From Pontibacter vulgaris (GTDB taxonomy: Bacteria; Bacteroidota; Bacteroidia; Cytophagales; Hymenobacteraceae): 64,000 bases of DNA. Within the stretch, counting starts at the first letter, position 1; every line of letters starts with the position of its first letter. The notes below the pieces were generated by a model, which searched no databases, was not told the origin of the DNA, and worked only from the letters and a program-made list of their open reading frames with translations. Positions 35,612 through 44,499 of the stretch are shown piece by piece. Where the stretch lies: NCBI RefSeq assembly GCF_022758145.1, contig NZ_JAJVDH010000005.1, forward strand, positions 372,001-436,000. Reading direction: 5' to 3'. Both the position numbers and the translations under genes were made by a program.

Positions 35612-38017
35612 ATGGAAACCGCACTCCAAACCAATATTCAGACATGTTACCATTGCGGGGATTCCTGCAACGACCAACCTATAGTTGCCCACGAAAAAGT
35701 GTTCTGCTGCGATGGCTGCAAAACGGTATATGAGCTGCTGGAAGAAAATAACCTTTGCACTTATTACTCGCTGGAACAAAATCCTGGCATCACGGGCAAA
35801 CAGCCGGTAGCCGAGTCGCGCTTTGCTTACCTCGACGATGCCGGCGTAGAAGCCCAACTCATCAGTTTCCGCAACGACTCGATCTGCAAGCTCACGTTCT
35901 ATATTCCGCAGATGCACTGCAGTTCCTGTATCTGGCTACTCGAAAACCTGTTCAAGCTGAACCCGGGCGTAGCTGAAACTACCGTTAATTTTCTTCGCAA
36001 AGAAGTAGCTATTACATATTTTCACCAGCGCACAACTTTGCGCGAGGTGGTACAGTTGCTGGCCAGAATCGGTTATGAGCCTGCCATTACCTTAGCCGAT
36101 ACCGATGGCAAGAAAACCAAGACGCAGGACCGCAGCATTATCTATAAATTAGGTATAGCTGGCTTTTGTTTTGGTAACGTTATGCTGCTGGCCTTCCCGG
36201 ATTACCTGGCCGTTACCGACAGCCTGCAGCGCAGCTTCGGAGCTTTCTTTGCTTACCTCAGCCTTATACTTTCCATACCTGTTTTCCTGTACAGTGCGCG
36301 CGGTTTCTTTACCTCGGCCATAGAAGGTATAAAGCAGCGTATGGTAAACATCGATTTGCCAATTGCGATGGGCTTGCTGGCGCTGTTCTGTGTGAGCTTG
36401 TACCAGATTTTTACTGCAACAGGCCCAGGCTACCTCGATTCCTTCACTGGCCTTGTATTCTTTATGCTGATCGGTAAATATTTTCAGCAGAAGACCTATG
36501 ATACGCTTTCCTTCGACAGAGATTATACTTCATACTTTCCGGTATCGGTAACAGTGCTGAAAGAGAATGGCGAGGAAGAATCGGTGGCGGTGCGTAACCT
36601 GAAAGTGGGTGATAGAATACGCCTGAGAAACCAGGAACTTATTCCTGCCGATGCTATACTTCTGAGAGGTTCCGCCATGATCGATTACAGCTTTGTATCT
36701 GGTGAATCGGACCCGGTGGAAAAAGTTGTAGGTGAAGTAATTTACGCCGGTGGCCGCCAGGTAGGAGAGAGCGTGGAGCTGGAAGTAGTGAAAGAAGTAT
36801 CGCAGGGTTACCTGACGCAGCTCTGGAATGACAGCGTGTTCTCTAAAAACGAGGAAAAATCGGTTGGTACATACGCCAATGTAGCAGGTAAATGGTTTAT
36901 AATAGTTACGCTTATAGTTGCTGCCGGCGCGCTTGTTTACTGGGTACCGCGTGATATGGATATGGCCATGAAAGCCTTCACATCGGTGCTTATTATTGCC
37001 TGCCCCTGCGCTTTATCGCTGGCCACTCCGTTTGTGCACGGCCACACGTTGCGGGTATTCGGTAAAAATAAATTCTACCTTAAAAATACTGCTGTAGTAG
37101 AAACGCTGGCCAAAATAGACACCGTAGTTTTTGACAAGACCGGAACGCTAACTGAGCCAAGTGCTGCCGAAGTTTCTTATACTGGTAAAGCCTTAACGCC
37201 AGAGCAGGAGCGCACTATACTTTCGGTGTTGCGCCACTCCACGCACCCGCTTAGCCAGCGCATAAGCCAGGATCTGAAAGGTGAGCCACTGGAAGTGCAT
37301 AATTTCCAGGAGTTTGCCGGTAAAGGTTTGTCGGGCGAAGTGAACGGCCAACTGGTTCGCGTTGGTTCTGCAGCATACCTGGGTGTGCCAGTCGAAAAAG
37401 CTAAAGATGCGCTCAAAACTACCGTGTATGTGTCGCTGGACGGCGTGGTGCTGGGCTATTATACTTTCTTTAACGTGTACCGCCATGGTCTGAAAGAAAT
37501 ACTGCACGACCTAAACGACAAGAAGATAGCTGTACTTTCAGGAGATAATAACCACGAAGAAGTGCGCCTGAAAGAGTTACTGGGTGAAGAGGCAGAGCTA
37601 AGCTTTAACCAGTCGCCGGTTCAGAAACTGGAGTATATCCAAAGCCTGAAAGAGCAACATCACCAGGTACTTATGGTTGGCGATGGCTTAAACGATGCCG
37701 GCGCCCTGAAGCAAAGCGATGCAGGTATAGCCCTTACCAACAGCATTACCAACTTCTCGCCGTCCTGCGATGCTATATTAGATGCCACCGCTTTCGACAA
37801 ACTGAGCAAGTTCCTGAGCTTCTCTAGAAAGACCATGAACATCATACTTGCCACATTTGCCGTGTCGCTGGTTTATAATGTTATCGGGTTAACACTGGCT
37901 GTGCAGGGGCTTTTCTCTCCAATAGTGTCGGCTATACTTATGCCGATCAGTTCGCTTAGTGTTATCGTTTTCGCAACCCTTTCTGTTAAGATAGCTGCCA
38001 AACGCGCCGGCTTATAA
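35612..38017 (+). CDS. ccoI: CcoI copper P-type ATPase for cbb3 oxidase assembly
   Basis: The 801-aa ATPase has an N-terminal Cys-rich zinc-finger-like region (CYHCGDSCND, FCCDGCKTVYEL), a heavy-metal-associated domain with MHCSSCIW, eight predicted helices including the CPC ion site (ACPCALSLATP), the phosphorylated Asp in VFDKTGTLTE and the hinge motif VGDGLNDAGAL. CcoI/FixI-type ATPases export Cu for insertion into the cbb3 active site. A GTG at 35588 would overlap the predicted -7 element, so ATG 35612, preceded by AAAGAG, is chosen. ccoS follows after 39 bp. Confidence 0.95.
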   Translation: METALQTNIQTCYHCGDSCNDQPIVAHEKVFCCDGCKTVYELLEENNLCTYYSLEQNPGITGKQPVAESRFAYLDDAGVEAQLISFRNDSICKLTFYIPQMHCSSCIWLLENLFKLNPGVAETTVNFLRKEVAITYFHQRTTLREVVQLLARIGYEPAITLADTDGKKTKTQDRSIIYKLGIAGFCFGNVMLLAFPDYLAVTDSLQRSFGAFFAYLSLILSIPVFLYSARGFFTSAIEGIKQRMVNIDLPIAMGLLALFCVSLYQIFTATGPGYLDSFTGLVFFMLIGKYFQQKTYDTLSFDRDYTSYFPVSVTVLKENGEEESVAVRNLKVGDRIRLRNQELIPADAILLRGSAMIDYSFVSGESDPVEKVVGEVIYAGGRQVGESVELEVVKEVSQGYLTQLWNDSVFSKNEEKSVGTYANVAGKWFIIVTLIVAAGALVYWVPRDMDMAMKAFTSVLIIACPCALSLATPFVHGHTLRVFGKNKFYLKNTAVVETLAKIDTVVFDKTGTLTEPSAAEVSYTGKALTPEQERTILSVLRHSTHPLSQRISQDLKGEPLEVHNFQEFAGKGLSGEVNGQLVRVGSAAYLGVPVEKAKDALKTTVYVSLDGVVLGYYTFFNVYRHGLKEILHDLNDKKIAVLSGDNNHEEVRLKELLGEEAELSFNQSPVQKLEYIQSLKEQHHQVLMVGDGLNDAGALKQSDAGIALTNSITNFSPSCDAILDATAFDKLSKFLSFSRKTMNIILATFAVSLVYNVIGLTLAVQGLFSPIVSAILMPISSLSVIVFATLSVKIAAKRAGL

Positions 38018-38023
38018 TTCCTG

Positions 38024-38047
38024 ATTCTTAATTCCCAATTCTTAATT
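38024..38047. repeat. AT-rich direct repeat ATTCTTAATT
   Basis: Two copies (38024-38033, 38038-38047) lie between ccoI and ccoS. Such AT-rich word repeats fill several short gaps in this window. Confidence 0.5.
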
Positions 38048-38056
38048 GATAAAGCC

Positions 38057-38236
38057 ATGTTCATCATATTCTTACTTATAGGTATAAGCGTAACGGTAGC
38101 AGGCCTTTTCCTGGGCGCTTTTTTGTGGGCAGTTCGCTCCGGCCAGTACGACGACGACTACACACCCGCTGTGCGCATGCTATTCGAGAACGAAGGTACA
38201 GCTGTTAAAAGCAAGCCCGCACCCGACAAAGTATAA
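38057..38236 (+). CDS. ccoS: CcoS, small cbb3 oxidase assembly protein
   Basis: This 59-aa ORF starts MFIIFLLIGISVTVAGLFLG, a single membrane helix, followed by WAVRSGQYDD and DYTPAVRML. The [S/A]GQ[Y/F]DD motif after the helix is the CcoS hallmark. CcoS is needed for cofactor insertion into cbb3 oxidase and is normally encoded directly after ccoI, as here. It is too short for many ORF finders. Confidence 0.92.
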   Translation: MFIIFLLIGISVTVAGLFLGAFLWAVRSGQYDDDYTPAVRMLFENEGTAVKSKPAPDKV

Positions 38237-38257
38237 ATTTATAAAGTATAATCCGGG

Positions 38258-38301
38258 CAGGTTTACCATAGCCTTGTTTTAAAGCTGGCTAAGGTAAACC
38301 T
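38258..38301 (+). terminator. Hairpin after ccoS
   Basis: 16-bp arms (38258-38273, 38286-38301) with one mismatch and a 12-nt loop. There is no T run, so a factor-dependent or RNA-stabilising role is possible. The rest of the 361-bp gap to ccoNO (to 38597) carries only the ccoNO promoter. Confidence 0.55.
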
Positions 38302-38466
38302 GTGCCTGTACCTGCTCCGGGTTTTAATGATCTGCAATTATTCTTACTAGTATAAAGCCTGGTTTATAGTTGATTACAACGCTCAGTCCACTGTTTTTTA
38401 GCTGTTTATACCTTTGGTTGTCATTCCGGCGGCGGGGTAAACTTCAACAAACAAAGCCACTCCGGC

Positions 38467-38531
38467 TGATTACAATCACTTCTTAAGATGACATTAATCA
38501 TCTTTTCTAAGGCGCTTCTTTACCAATTTTG
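38467..38531 (+). promoter_or_regulatory. Crp/Fnr-type tandem-site promoter of ccoNO
   Basis: Box 1 TGATTACAATCA (38467-38478), box 2 TGACATTAATCA (38489-38500), -7 CAATTTTG (38524-38531, 7/8). Spacing is 22 and 35 bp, identical to ccoI and ccoG. A strong GGAGG ribosome-binding site lies at 38584-38588. Confidence 0.85.
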
Positions 38532-38597
38532 TACAGTCGAAAAAACACAAAAACATCACAATAATTAGAATATCTAAACCAATGGAGGACACCGCAC

Positions 38598-40787
38598 ATG
38601 TCAACTAATGTAGCTGAAGTCTTAGAAAATTCTCCGGAAAGCATTGCCCCGCCAAGAGGTAATAAGCAAGGAGTAACCGAGGCGTTCTTTTATGATAATA
38701 AGATCGTCCGCGATTTTGGTATAGCCACTGTTTTCTGGGGTATTGCCGGTATGCTGATCGGGGTAATAATTGCCTTCCAGCTGGCAAACCCGGATGTGAA
38801 CATGGGCACACAGTATACAACATTTGGTCGCGTTAGGCCTTTGCATACCAACGCTGTAATTTTTGCTTTTGTGGGCAACGCCATCTTTATGGGCGTGTAC
38901 TACTCGTTGCAGCGCCTTTGCAAAACCCGCATGTACTCAGACCTGCTTAGCAGGATTAATTTCTGGGGCTGGCAGCTGATCATCGTTTCTGCAGTTATCA
39001 CGCTTCCGCTGGGTATGACAACTTCTAAAGAGTATGCTGAGCTGGAGTGGCCAATTGATATTGCTATTACGCTGGTATGGGTAGTGTTTGGTTGGAACAT
39101 GTTTGGTACACTTGCCAGACGCCGCGAAAAGCACATGTATGTTGCCATCTGGTTCTATATTGCTACCTTCCTGACAGTTGCCGTGCTGCACATTGTAAAC
39201 TCTTACGAAATGCCGGTTAACTTCTTCAAGAGCTACTCTGGTTATGCGGGTGTGCAGGATGCGCTGGTGCAGTGGTGGTATGGCCATAACGCGGTTGCGT
39301 TCTTCTTAACAACGCCTTTCCTGGGCCTGATGTACTACTTCCTGCCTAAGGCTGCTAACCGCCCGGTATACTCTTACCGCTTGTCTATCATTCACTTCTG
39401 GTCGCTGATCTTTATCTATATCTGGGCTGGTCCGCACCACTTGCTTTATACTTCTCTGCCTGACTGGGCACAGTCGCTGGGTGTTGCTTTCTCTGTTATG
39501 CTGATTGCTCCAAGCTGGGGTGGTATGATCAACGGTTTGCTTACACTGCGCGGAGCCTGGGATAGAGTACGCGAAGAGCCTATCCTGAAGTTTATGGTTG
39601 TTGCCATTACGGCTTACGGTATGGCAACTTTTGAAGGCCCGATGCTTTCTTTGAAAAATGTCAACGCTATTGCCCACTTTACTGACTGGATAGTAGCACA
39701 CGTACACGTGGGTGCCCTTGGCTGGAACGGCTTCCTGACCTTTGCCATGCTGTACTGGTTGTTCCCACGCCTTTATAATACACAATTACACTCTAAAAAA
39801 CTGGCCAATGCGCACTTCTGGTTAGGCACGTTGGGTATACTTTTCTATGCTATACCTATGTACTGGGCTGGTTTTACGCAAGGTTTGATGTGGAAACAGT
39901 TTACAGCAGAAGGTACACTCCAGTACTCTAACTTCCTGGAAACGGTACTACAGATCGTACCAATGTACTACATGCGTGGTATTGGTGGTGTGCTTTACCT
40001 GAGTGGTGTGTTCATCATGGTATTTAACCTGTACAAAACAGTTAAGTCTGGTACACTGGTTTCAAACGAAGCTGCTGTTGCTCCGGCTAAAGTAACCGAG
40101 CAAAGCCACAATGCCGGCCACTGGCACAGCTGGATTGAGAAGCGTCCTACGCAAATGGCCATTTTCGCTACAGTAGCTATACTTATAGGTGGTCTGGTAG
40201 AGTTTATACCTGCCTTCGTGATCAAGTCGAATGTGCCAACTATTGCCAGTGTAAAACCTTATACTTCACTTGAGCTGCAAGGTCGTGACCTGTACATAAA
40301 AGAAGGTTGCGTTAACTGCCACACACAAATGGTTCGCCCGTTCCGCTCTGAAACCGAACGCTATGGGGAATATTCTAAAGCAGGTGAGTTCGTGTACGAT
40401 CACAACTTCCTGTGGGGCTCTAAACGAACTGGTCCGGATCTTCACAGAGTGGGAGGCAAGTATCCTAACTCATGGCACTACCACCACATGCTCGATCCTA
40501 CTTCTATGTCGCCGGGTTCTATTATGCCATCTTACCCGTGGTTGTTTGAGCAGGAAATTGACCTGAACACTACTAAAGATAAACTGGAAGTACTGAAGAA
40601 GCTGGGTGTGCCTTACGAGGATGACTACATTGCCAATGCGAATGAGGAGCTGATGAAGCAGGCTAATACCATCACCGCTGATCTTGCAAAAGAAGGACTG
40701 GAGGTGAAACCGAACGCAGAAATTGTAGCCCTGATCGCCTACCTGCAACGCCTGGGTACTGACATTAAAGTGAAAACGGAAGAGTAA
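38598..40787 (+). CDS. ccoNO: Fused cbb3 cytochrome oxidase subunits I and II (CcoNO)
   Basis: The 729-aa protein joins CcoN (about residues 30-490; twelve helices) and the mono-haem CcoO (about 530-720). CcoN haem and CuB ligands are in RPLHTNAVIF, WWYGHNAVAFFLT, GPHHLLYT and HVHVGALGWNG. CcoO has haem c site EGCVNCHTQMVRPFRSE and a Met-containing MPSYPWLF. It reduces O2 with high affinity and pumps protons. CcoNO fusions are common in Bacteroidetes. An Ala/Pro-poor linker with one helix joins the two parts. Confidence 0.97.
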   Translation: MSTNVAEVLENSPESIAPPRGNKQGVTEAFFYDNKIVRDFGIATVFWGIAGMLIGVIIAFQLANPDVNMGTQYTTFGRVRPLHTNAVIFAFVGNAIFMGVYYSLQRLCKTRMYSDLLSRINFWGWQLIIVSAVITLPLGMTTSKEYAELEWPIDIAITLVWVVFGWNMFGTLARRREKHMYVAIWFYIATFLTVAVLHIVNSYEMPVNFFKSYSGYAGVQDALVQWWYGHNAVAFFLTTPFLGLMYYFLPKAANRPVYSYRLSIIHFWSLIFIYIWAGPHHLLYTSLPDWAQSLGVAFSVMLIAPSWGGMINGLLTLRGAWDRVREEPILKFMVVAITAYGMATFEGPMLSLKNVNAIAHFTDWIVAHVHVGALGWNGFLTFAMLYWLFPRLYNTQLHSKKLANAHFWLGTLGILFYAIPMYWAGFTQGLMWKQFTAEGTLQYSNFLETVLQIVPMYYMRGIGGVLYLSGVFIMVFNLYKTVKSGTLVSNEAAVAPAKVTEQSHNAGHWHSWIEKRPTQMAIFATVAILIGGLVEFIPAFVIKSNVPTIASVKPYTSLELQGRDLYIKEGCVNCHTQMVRPFRSETERYGEYSKAGEFVYDHNFLWGSKRTGPDLHRVGGKYPNSWHYHHMLDPTSMSPGSIMPSYPWLFEQEIDLNTTKDKLEVLKKLGVPYEDDYIANANEELMKQANTITADLAKEGLEVKPNAEIVALIAYLQRLGTDIKVKTEE

Positions 40788-40789
40788 AA

Positions 40790-40875
40790 TAGATTTTAGA
40801 CGCTAGATTTTAGACAATAGACTTAAGTGCCTGCTGTAGAGAATCTAGCTTCTAATTACTAACATCTAAAATCTA
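40790..40875. repeat. TAGATTTTAGAC direct and inverted repeat
   Basis: Two direct copies (40790-40801, 40804-40815) and one inverted copy (TCTAAAATCTA, 40865-40875) fill the ccoNO-ccoQ gap and could form a hairpin. Confidence 0.55.
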
Positions 40876-40880
40876 ATAAA

Positions 40881-41078
40881 ATGTACAAGAACGTTTTGCA
40901 AGCCATAGACGGCATCGAAATATATCCGCTTATCTCGTTTTCTATCTTCTTCCTGTTTTTCCTGGGCCTGTTGGTTTATGTAGCCCTGATGGACAAGAAG
41001 TACGTGCAGGCCATGAGCAGCTTTGCCTGTACACCTGAAGACGAAACACACGCAATTGTAGGAGGTAACAAACAATGA
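40881..41078 (+). CDS. ccoQ: CcoQ-like small subunit
   Basis: The 65-aa protein has one helix (LISFSIFFLFFLGLLVYVAL) and a cytoplasmic tail. Size and place between ccoNO and ccoP identify it as CcoQ/FixQ, which stabilises the oxidase. Its stop overlaps the ccoP start by 4 bp (ATGA), so translation is coupled. Confidence 0.85.
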   Translation: MYKNVLQAIDGIEIYPLISFSIFFLFFLGLLVYVALMDKKYVQAMSSFACTPEDETHAIVGGNKQ

Positions 41079-42286
41079 TCTCTCTAAGAAGTAAATTCAG
41101 AAATGGCGCGCTGGCCCTGGTAGCCGGTTTGCTGCTGACAGCCGGAAACCCGGCACAGGCGCAGGATGCCGTGGCAGGTAAAAAAGTTTTTGAAGGCAAT
41201 TGCACCGCCTGCCATAGTATAGATGCCGATGTAGTTGGCCCAGCCCTGAAAGATGCGCACAAACGCCGTGGCGACGAATGGCTGGTGAAATTTATCAGCA
41301 ACTCGCAGGCGCTGGTGCAGGCCGGCGACAAAGATGCGGTAGCGCTCTTCGAGAAATTTAACAAAGTGCCGATGCCGGCTTTTGAAGGTTCGCTTTCGAA
41401 AGATGACATCGCCAACGTAATCGCTTATATAAAAGAGCAAAGCGATAAGCCTGCCGAGGTAGCGGCTGCAGCACCTGCTACACCAGCATCTACCGACAAG
41501 GCCGCAACAGAAGCAGCGCCTGCAGAAGATGTAGCGTTTCTGGACCTGCCACCAGTGCTTCTGTTTACATTTGCTTTGGCAACAGCTATTATTCTGCTTA
41601 CCATACTGGTACTTGTAATGCTGTTCCGCCTGTTTGTGCCCATGTTAGGAGATTCTATCCATGATGAAGATTTCCGCAACTCGTTTGCCGGCCGTGTGCT
41701 GTTTCTGATGCGTGGCGATACAACCCTGATGACAGGTAAAGCGAAAGATGTGATCCACTCTAACCATGATTTTGATGGCATACAGGAGTACGACAACGAC
41801 CTGCCGCCCTGGTGGAAAACCATGTTCTATGTTAGCATCGTGTTTGCGATCGGTTATATGTTGCACTTCCACGTGTTTAAAACTGGTACGTTGCAAGCAG
41901 AGGAATATAACATGGAAGTTGAAGAGGCCGCTATACTTGCTTCTAAAACCGTTGACGATCCGAATGCTGTAACAGACTATAAAGCACTGACCGATGCCAC
42001 TGCATTGGAAAATGGTAAAAAAACTTTTACGCAGAACTGTGCTGCCTGCCACGGCCAGAACGCGGAAGGTACAGTAGGCCCAAACTTAACGGATGAGTAC
42101 TGGCTGCACGGCGGCGATGTGAACGAGATCTTCAAGACTGTGAAGTATGGTGTACCGGCCAAAGGTATGGTGCCTTGGCAGGGTAAACTAACCAAAGATC
42201 AGATACTTGAAGTATCTAGCTACATATTGTCTTTGCAGGGTTCTAAACCAGCTAATGGCAAAGCGCCACAAGGAGAGAAAAAGTAA
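41075..42286 (+). CDS. ccoP: CcoP, diheme cytochrome c subunit of cbb3 oxidase
   Basis: The 403-aa protein has, in order, a signal peptide (ALVAGLLLTAGNPAQA), a first cytochrome c domain (CTACHSID), an Ala/Thr/Pro linker, two membrane helices (about residues 155-180 and 248-268) and a second cytochrome c domain (CAACHGQNAEG). Canonical CcoP has both haem domains after the helix; the N-terminal extra position here is seen in some Bacteroidetes. It passes electrons to CcoO. GGAGG at 41061-41065 supports the start. Confidence 0.92.
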   Translation: MISLRSKFRNGALALVAGLLLTAGNPAQAQDAVAGKKVFEGNCTACHSIDADVVGPALKDAHKRRGDEWLVKFISNSQALVQAGDKDAVALFEKFNKVPMPAFEGSLSKDDIANVIAYIKEQSDKPAEVAAAAPATPASTDKAATEAAPAEDVAFLDLPPVLLFTFALATAIILLTILVLVMLFRLFVPMLGDSIHDEDFRNSFAGRVLFLMRGDTTLMTGKAKDVIHSNHDFDGIQEYDNDLPPWWKTMFYVSIVFAIGYMLHFHVFKTGTLQAEEYNMEVEEAAILASKTVDDPNAVTDYKALTDATALENGKKTFTQNCAACHGQNAEGTVGPNLTDEYWLHGGDVNEIFKTVKYGVPAKGMVPWQGKLTKDQILEVSSYILSLQGSKPANGKAPQGEKK

Positions 42287-42307
42287 AATTAAGATGTGGG
42301 TTTTTTG

Positions 42308-42350
42308 AAAGTTGTGGGTGCTTGTACGTAAGCGCCTGCAACTTTTTTTA
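42308..42350 (+). terminator. Intrinsic terminator of the ccoNOQP operon
   Basis: AAAGTTG (42308-42314) pairs with CAACTTT (42339-42345), extended by inner pairing, and is followed by T-rich sequence. Confidence 0.7.
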
Positions 42351-42416
42351 TTTACAGGTAATACTGGCCTGGCAAGTATAAAGTGCAGGGGCAAAACTGC
42401 CATGAGCTGTTATTAC

Positions 42417-42481
42417 TGACTACAATCACTTCAGAATATGATTTTGGTCATCTTTTAGGAAAGGCCAATTTTGGAATTTTG
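42417..42481 (+). promoter_or_regulatory. Crp/Fnr-type tandem-site promoter of ccoG
   Basis: Box 1 TGACTACAATCA (42417-42428), box 2 TGATTTTGGTCA (42439-42450), -7 GAATTTTG (42474-42481, 7/8). Spacing is again 22 and 35 bp. Confidence 0.85.
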
Positions 42482-42569
42482 TACTGGCAGATTTAATAAT
42501 CGCTAAGTTCTCAAATTTTCAATTTTTAAATATCAGGCAGGAATAATATCCGCACAAATTACCACTGCC

Positions 42570-43973
42570 ATGGCAACAAAAACAAAACCAACCGATGAAT
42601 TTCGGGACCACATCTCTACGGTAGATGAACAGGGGAAACGCGTTTGGGTGTACCCGAAAAAACCGAAAGGCAAACTATACAATCACCGCAAATATGTTAG
42701 CTACTTACTGCTGACACTGTTATTTGCAGGACCCTTCATAAAAATAAACGGCTTACCCATACTTCTGCTTAATGTAGTAGAGCGCAAGTTCGTGATCTTT
42801 GGTGTGCTTTTCTGGCCACAGGACTTCTTTATACTTGTACTGGCTTTCCTGGCCATAGTAGTTTTTATCATACTTTTTACGGTAATCTACGGGCGCATCT
42901 TTTGTGGCTGGGTATGTCCGCAAACTATTTTCCTGGAGATGGTTTTCCGCAGGATAGAATATGCCATAGAAGGCGACTATACCAAGCAGAAAGCCCTGAA
43001 TAAAATGCCCTGGAATACAGAGAAGATTTTGAAGAAAGGTACCAAAACAGCCATCTTCCTGCTTATCTCCTTTATAGTTTCCAATACCTTCCTGGCCTAT
43101 GTAATTGGTATCGACGAGCTTCAGAAAGTTATAACTGAAGGACCCCTTAACCACTTGGCCGGCTTTGGTATGCTGCTTGCCTTTACAGGAACATTTTACT
43201 GGGTGTTTGCCTATTTCCGGGAGCAGGTTTGTACCATTGTTTGCCCTTACGGCCGCTTGCAGGGCGTAATGCAGGATAAGAAAACACTGGTAGTAGCCTA
43301 CGATTATGGCCGTGGCGAACCGCGCGGTAAGCTCCGCAAAAACCAGGAGCGCACCGAAGGCGATTGTATTGACTGTAATCAGTGTGTGCAGGTTTGCCCT
43401 ACAGGTATAGATATCCGAAACGGAGCGCAGCAGCTGGAGTGTATTAACTGCACCGCCTGCATAGATGCCTGCAACGATATTATGCGGATGATTGAGAAGC
43501 CGGAAGGCCTGATCCGCTACGAGTCTGAAGAGGCCATTGAAGCAGGGAAGAAGTGGACATTCTTTACGCCACGTGTACTAGGTTATACAGCTGTGCTGGT
43601 TATACTTCTGACTGCACTTTCTACCTTATTACTGATTCGTGACGAAGCAGAGGCAACTATACTGCGAACGCCGGGCCAGCTATACCAGAAAACAGAGCAG
43701 GGGCACATTAAAAACCTCTACAACATCTCTGTCATCAACAAAACTAACCACGACATGCCTCTTACCCTGAAACTGTTAAACAAGCAGGGAACTATAAAAG
43801 TGATTGGAAGCGAGTTGCTGTTACCGGCACAGGGCATTGTAGAGGGTGTGTTTTTTGCCGAGATACCAAAAGAACAACTGAAAGGTATGAATTCGGAAGT
43901 TGAGATCGGGGTATACTTTGGCGATGAACTGATCACGACGCAGGATACCAAATTCCTGGCCCCGGCAAAGTAA
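42570..43973 (+). CDS. ccoG: CcoG (FixG/RdxA) ferredoxin-like cbb3 accessory protein
   Basis: The 467-aa membrane protein has about five helices and two 4Fe-4S cluster motifs: DCIDCNQCVQVCPTGIDIR and ECINCTACIDACN. FCGWVCPQTIFLE and VCTIVCPYGRLQG are further family Cys motifs. CcoG reduces Cu(II) for delivery to the cbb3 active site. A C-terminal beta domain lies in the periplasm. It is first in a second cco transcript with fixH, a SafE-like gene and a Usp gene. Confidence 0.95.
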   Translation: MATKTKPTDEFRDHISTVDEQGKRVWVYPKKPKGKLYNHRKYVSYLLLTLLFAGPFIKINGLPILLLNVVERKFVIFGVLFWPQDFFILVLAFLAIVVFIILFTVIYGRIFCGWVCPQTIFLEMVFRRIEYAIEGDYTKQKALNKMPWNTEKILKKGTKTAIFLLISFIVSNTFLAYVIGIDELQKVITEGPLNHLAGFGMLLAFTGTFYWVFAYFREQVCTIVCPYGRLQGVMQDKKTLVVAYDYGRGEPRGKLRKNQERTEGDCIDCNQCVQVCPTGIDIRNGAQQLECINCTACIDACNDIMRMIEKPEGLIRYESEEAIEAGKKWTFFTPRVLGYTAVLVILLTALSTLLLIRDEAEATILRTPGQLYQKTEQGHIKNLYNISVINKTNHDMPLTLKLLNKQGTIKVIGSELLLPAQGIVEGVFFAEIPKEQLKGMNSEVEIGVYFGDELITTQDTKFLAPAK

Positions 43974-44021
43974 GTATAAGTTCTCCTCGCAAGGGAAAAG
44001 GAACATTAAACAGACATTCAA

Positions 44022-44492
44022 ATGACAACTTCGGATAAAAATAAAAGTTTCACCTTATGGCCTTATGCAATTATAGGCGCTATGGTGCTCTTTATGGGAT
44101 ACATTGCCTTTTTCGTGTATAAAGCCATGAACCAGGATGTAGACCTTGTAAGCAAAAACTACTACGAACAGGAGATTAAGTACCAGGACCACATTAATAC
44201 CCTGGACCGCACAAAAGCTGCTGGCGATGTGGCGATAAACTATAACCCTGAAAAGCAATCCATACTTATACAGTTGCCGGAATCCTTTGCTGGTCAAAGT
44301 GTAAACGGAACTGTTGATCTGTTTCGCCCATCTGATGATAAGCTGGACCAGAACATACCCCTGCAGCTTGGCCGCGACCAAAGCCAACTGATTGAAACTG
44401 ATAAACTGGAGAAAGGTCTCTGGAAAGTTCGCATCAATTTCAGTGCAGGCAACGAGACATATTATTCCGAAAAAACCATACAGATAAAGTAA
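44022..44492 (+). CDS. ccoH: FixH/CcoH family protein
   Basis: The 156-aa protein has one N-terminal helix (LWPYAIIGAMVLFMGYIAFFVY) and a periplasmic FixH domain beginning VDLVSKNYYEQEIKYQDHI, the family signature. CcoH assists late assembly of the cbb3 complex. It follows ccoG by 48 bp and precedes the SafE-like gene by 7 bp. Confidence 0.92.
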   Translation: MTTSDKNKSFTLWPYAIIGAMVLFMGYIAFFVYKAMNQDVDLVSKNYYEQEIKYQDHINTLDRTKAAGDVAINYNPEKQSILIQLPESFAGQSVNGTVDLFRPSDDKLDQNIPLQLGRDQSQLIETDKLEKGLWKVRINFSAGNETYYSEKTIQIK

Positions 44493-44499
44493 CCGCATC

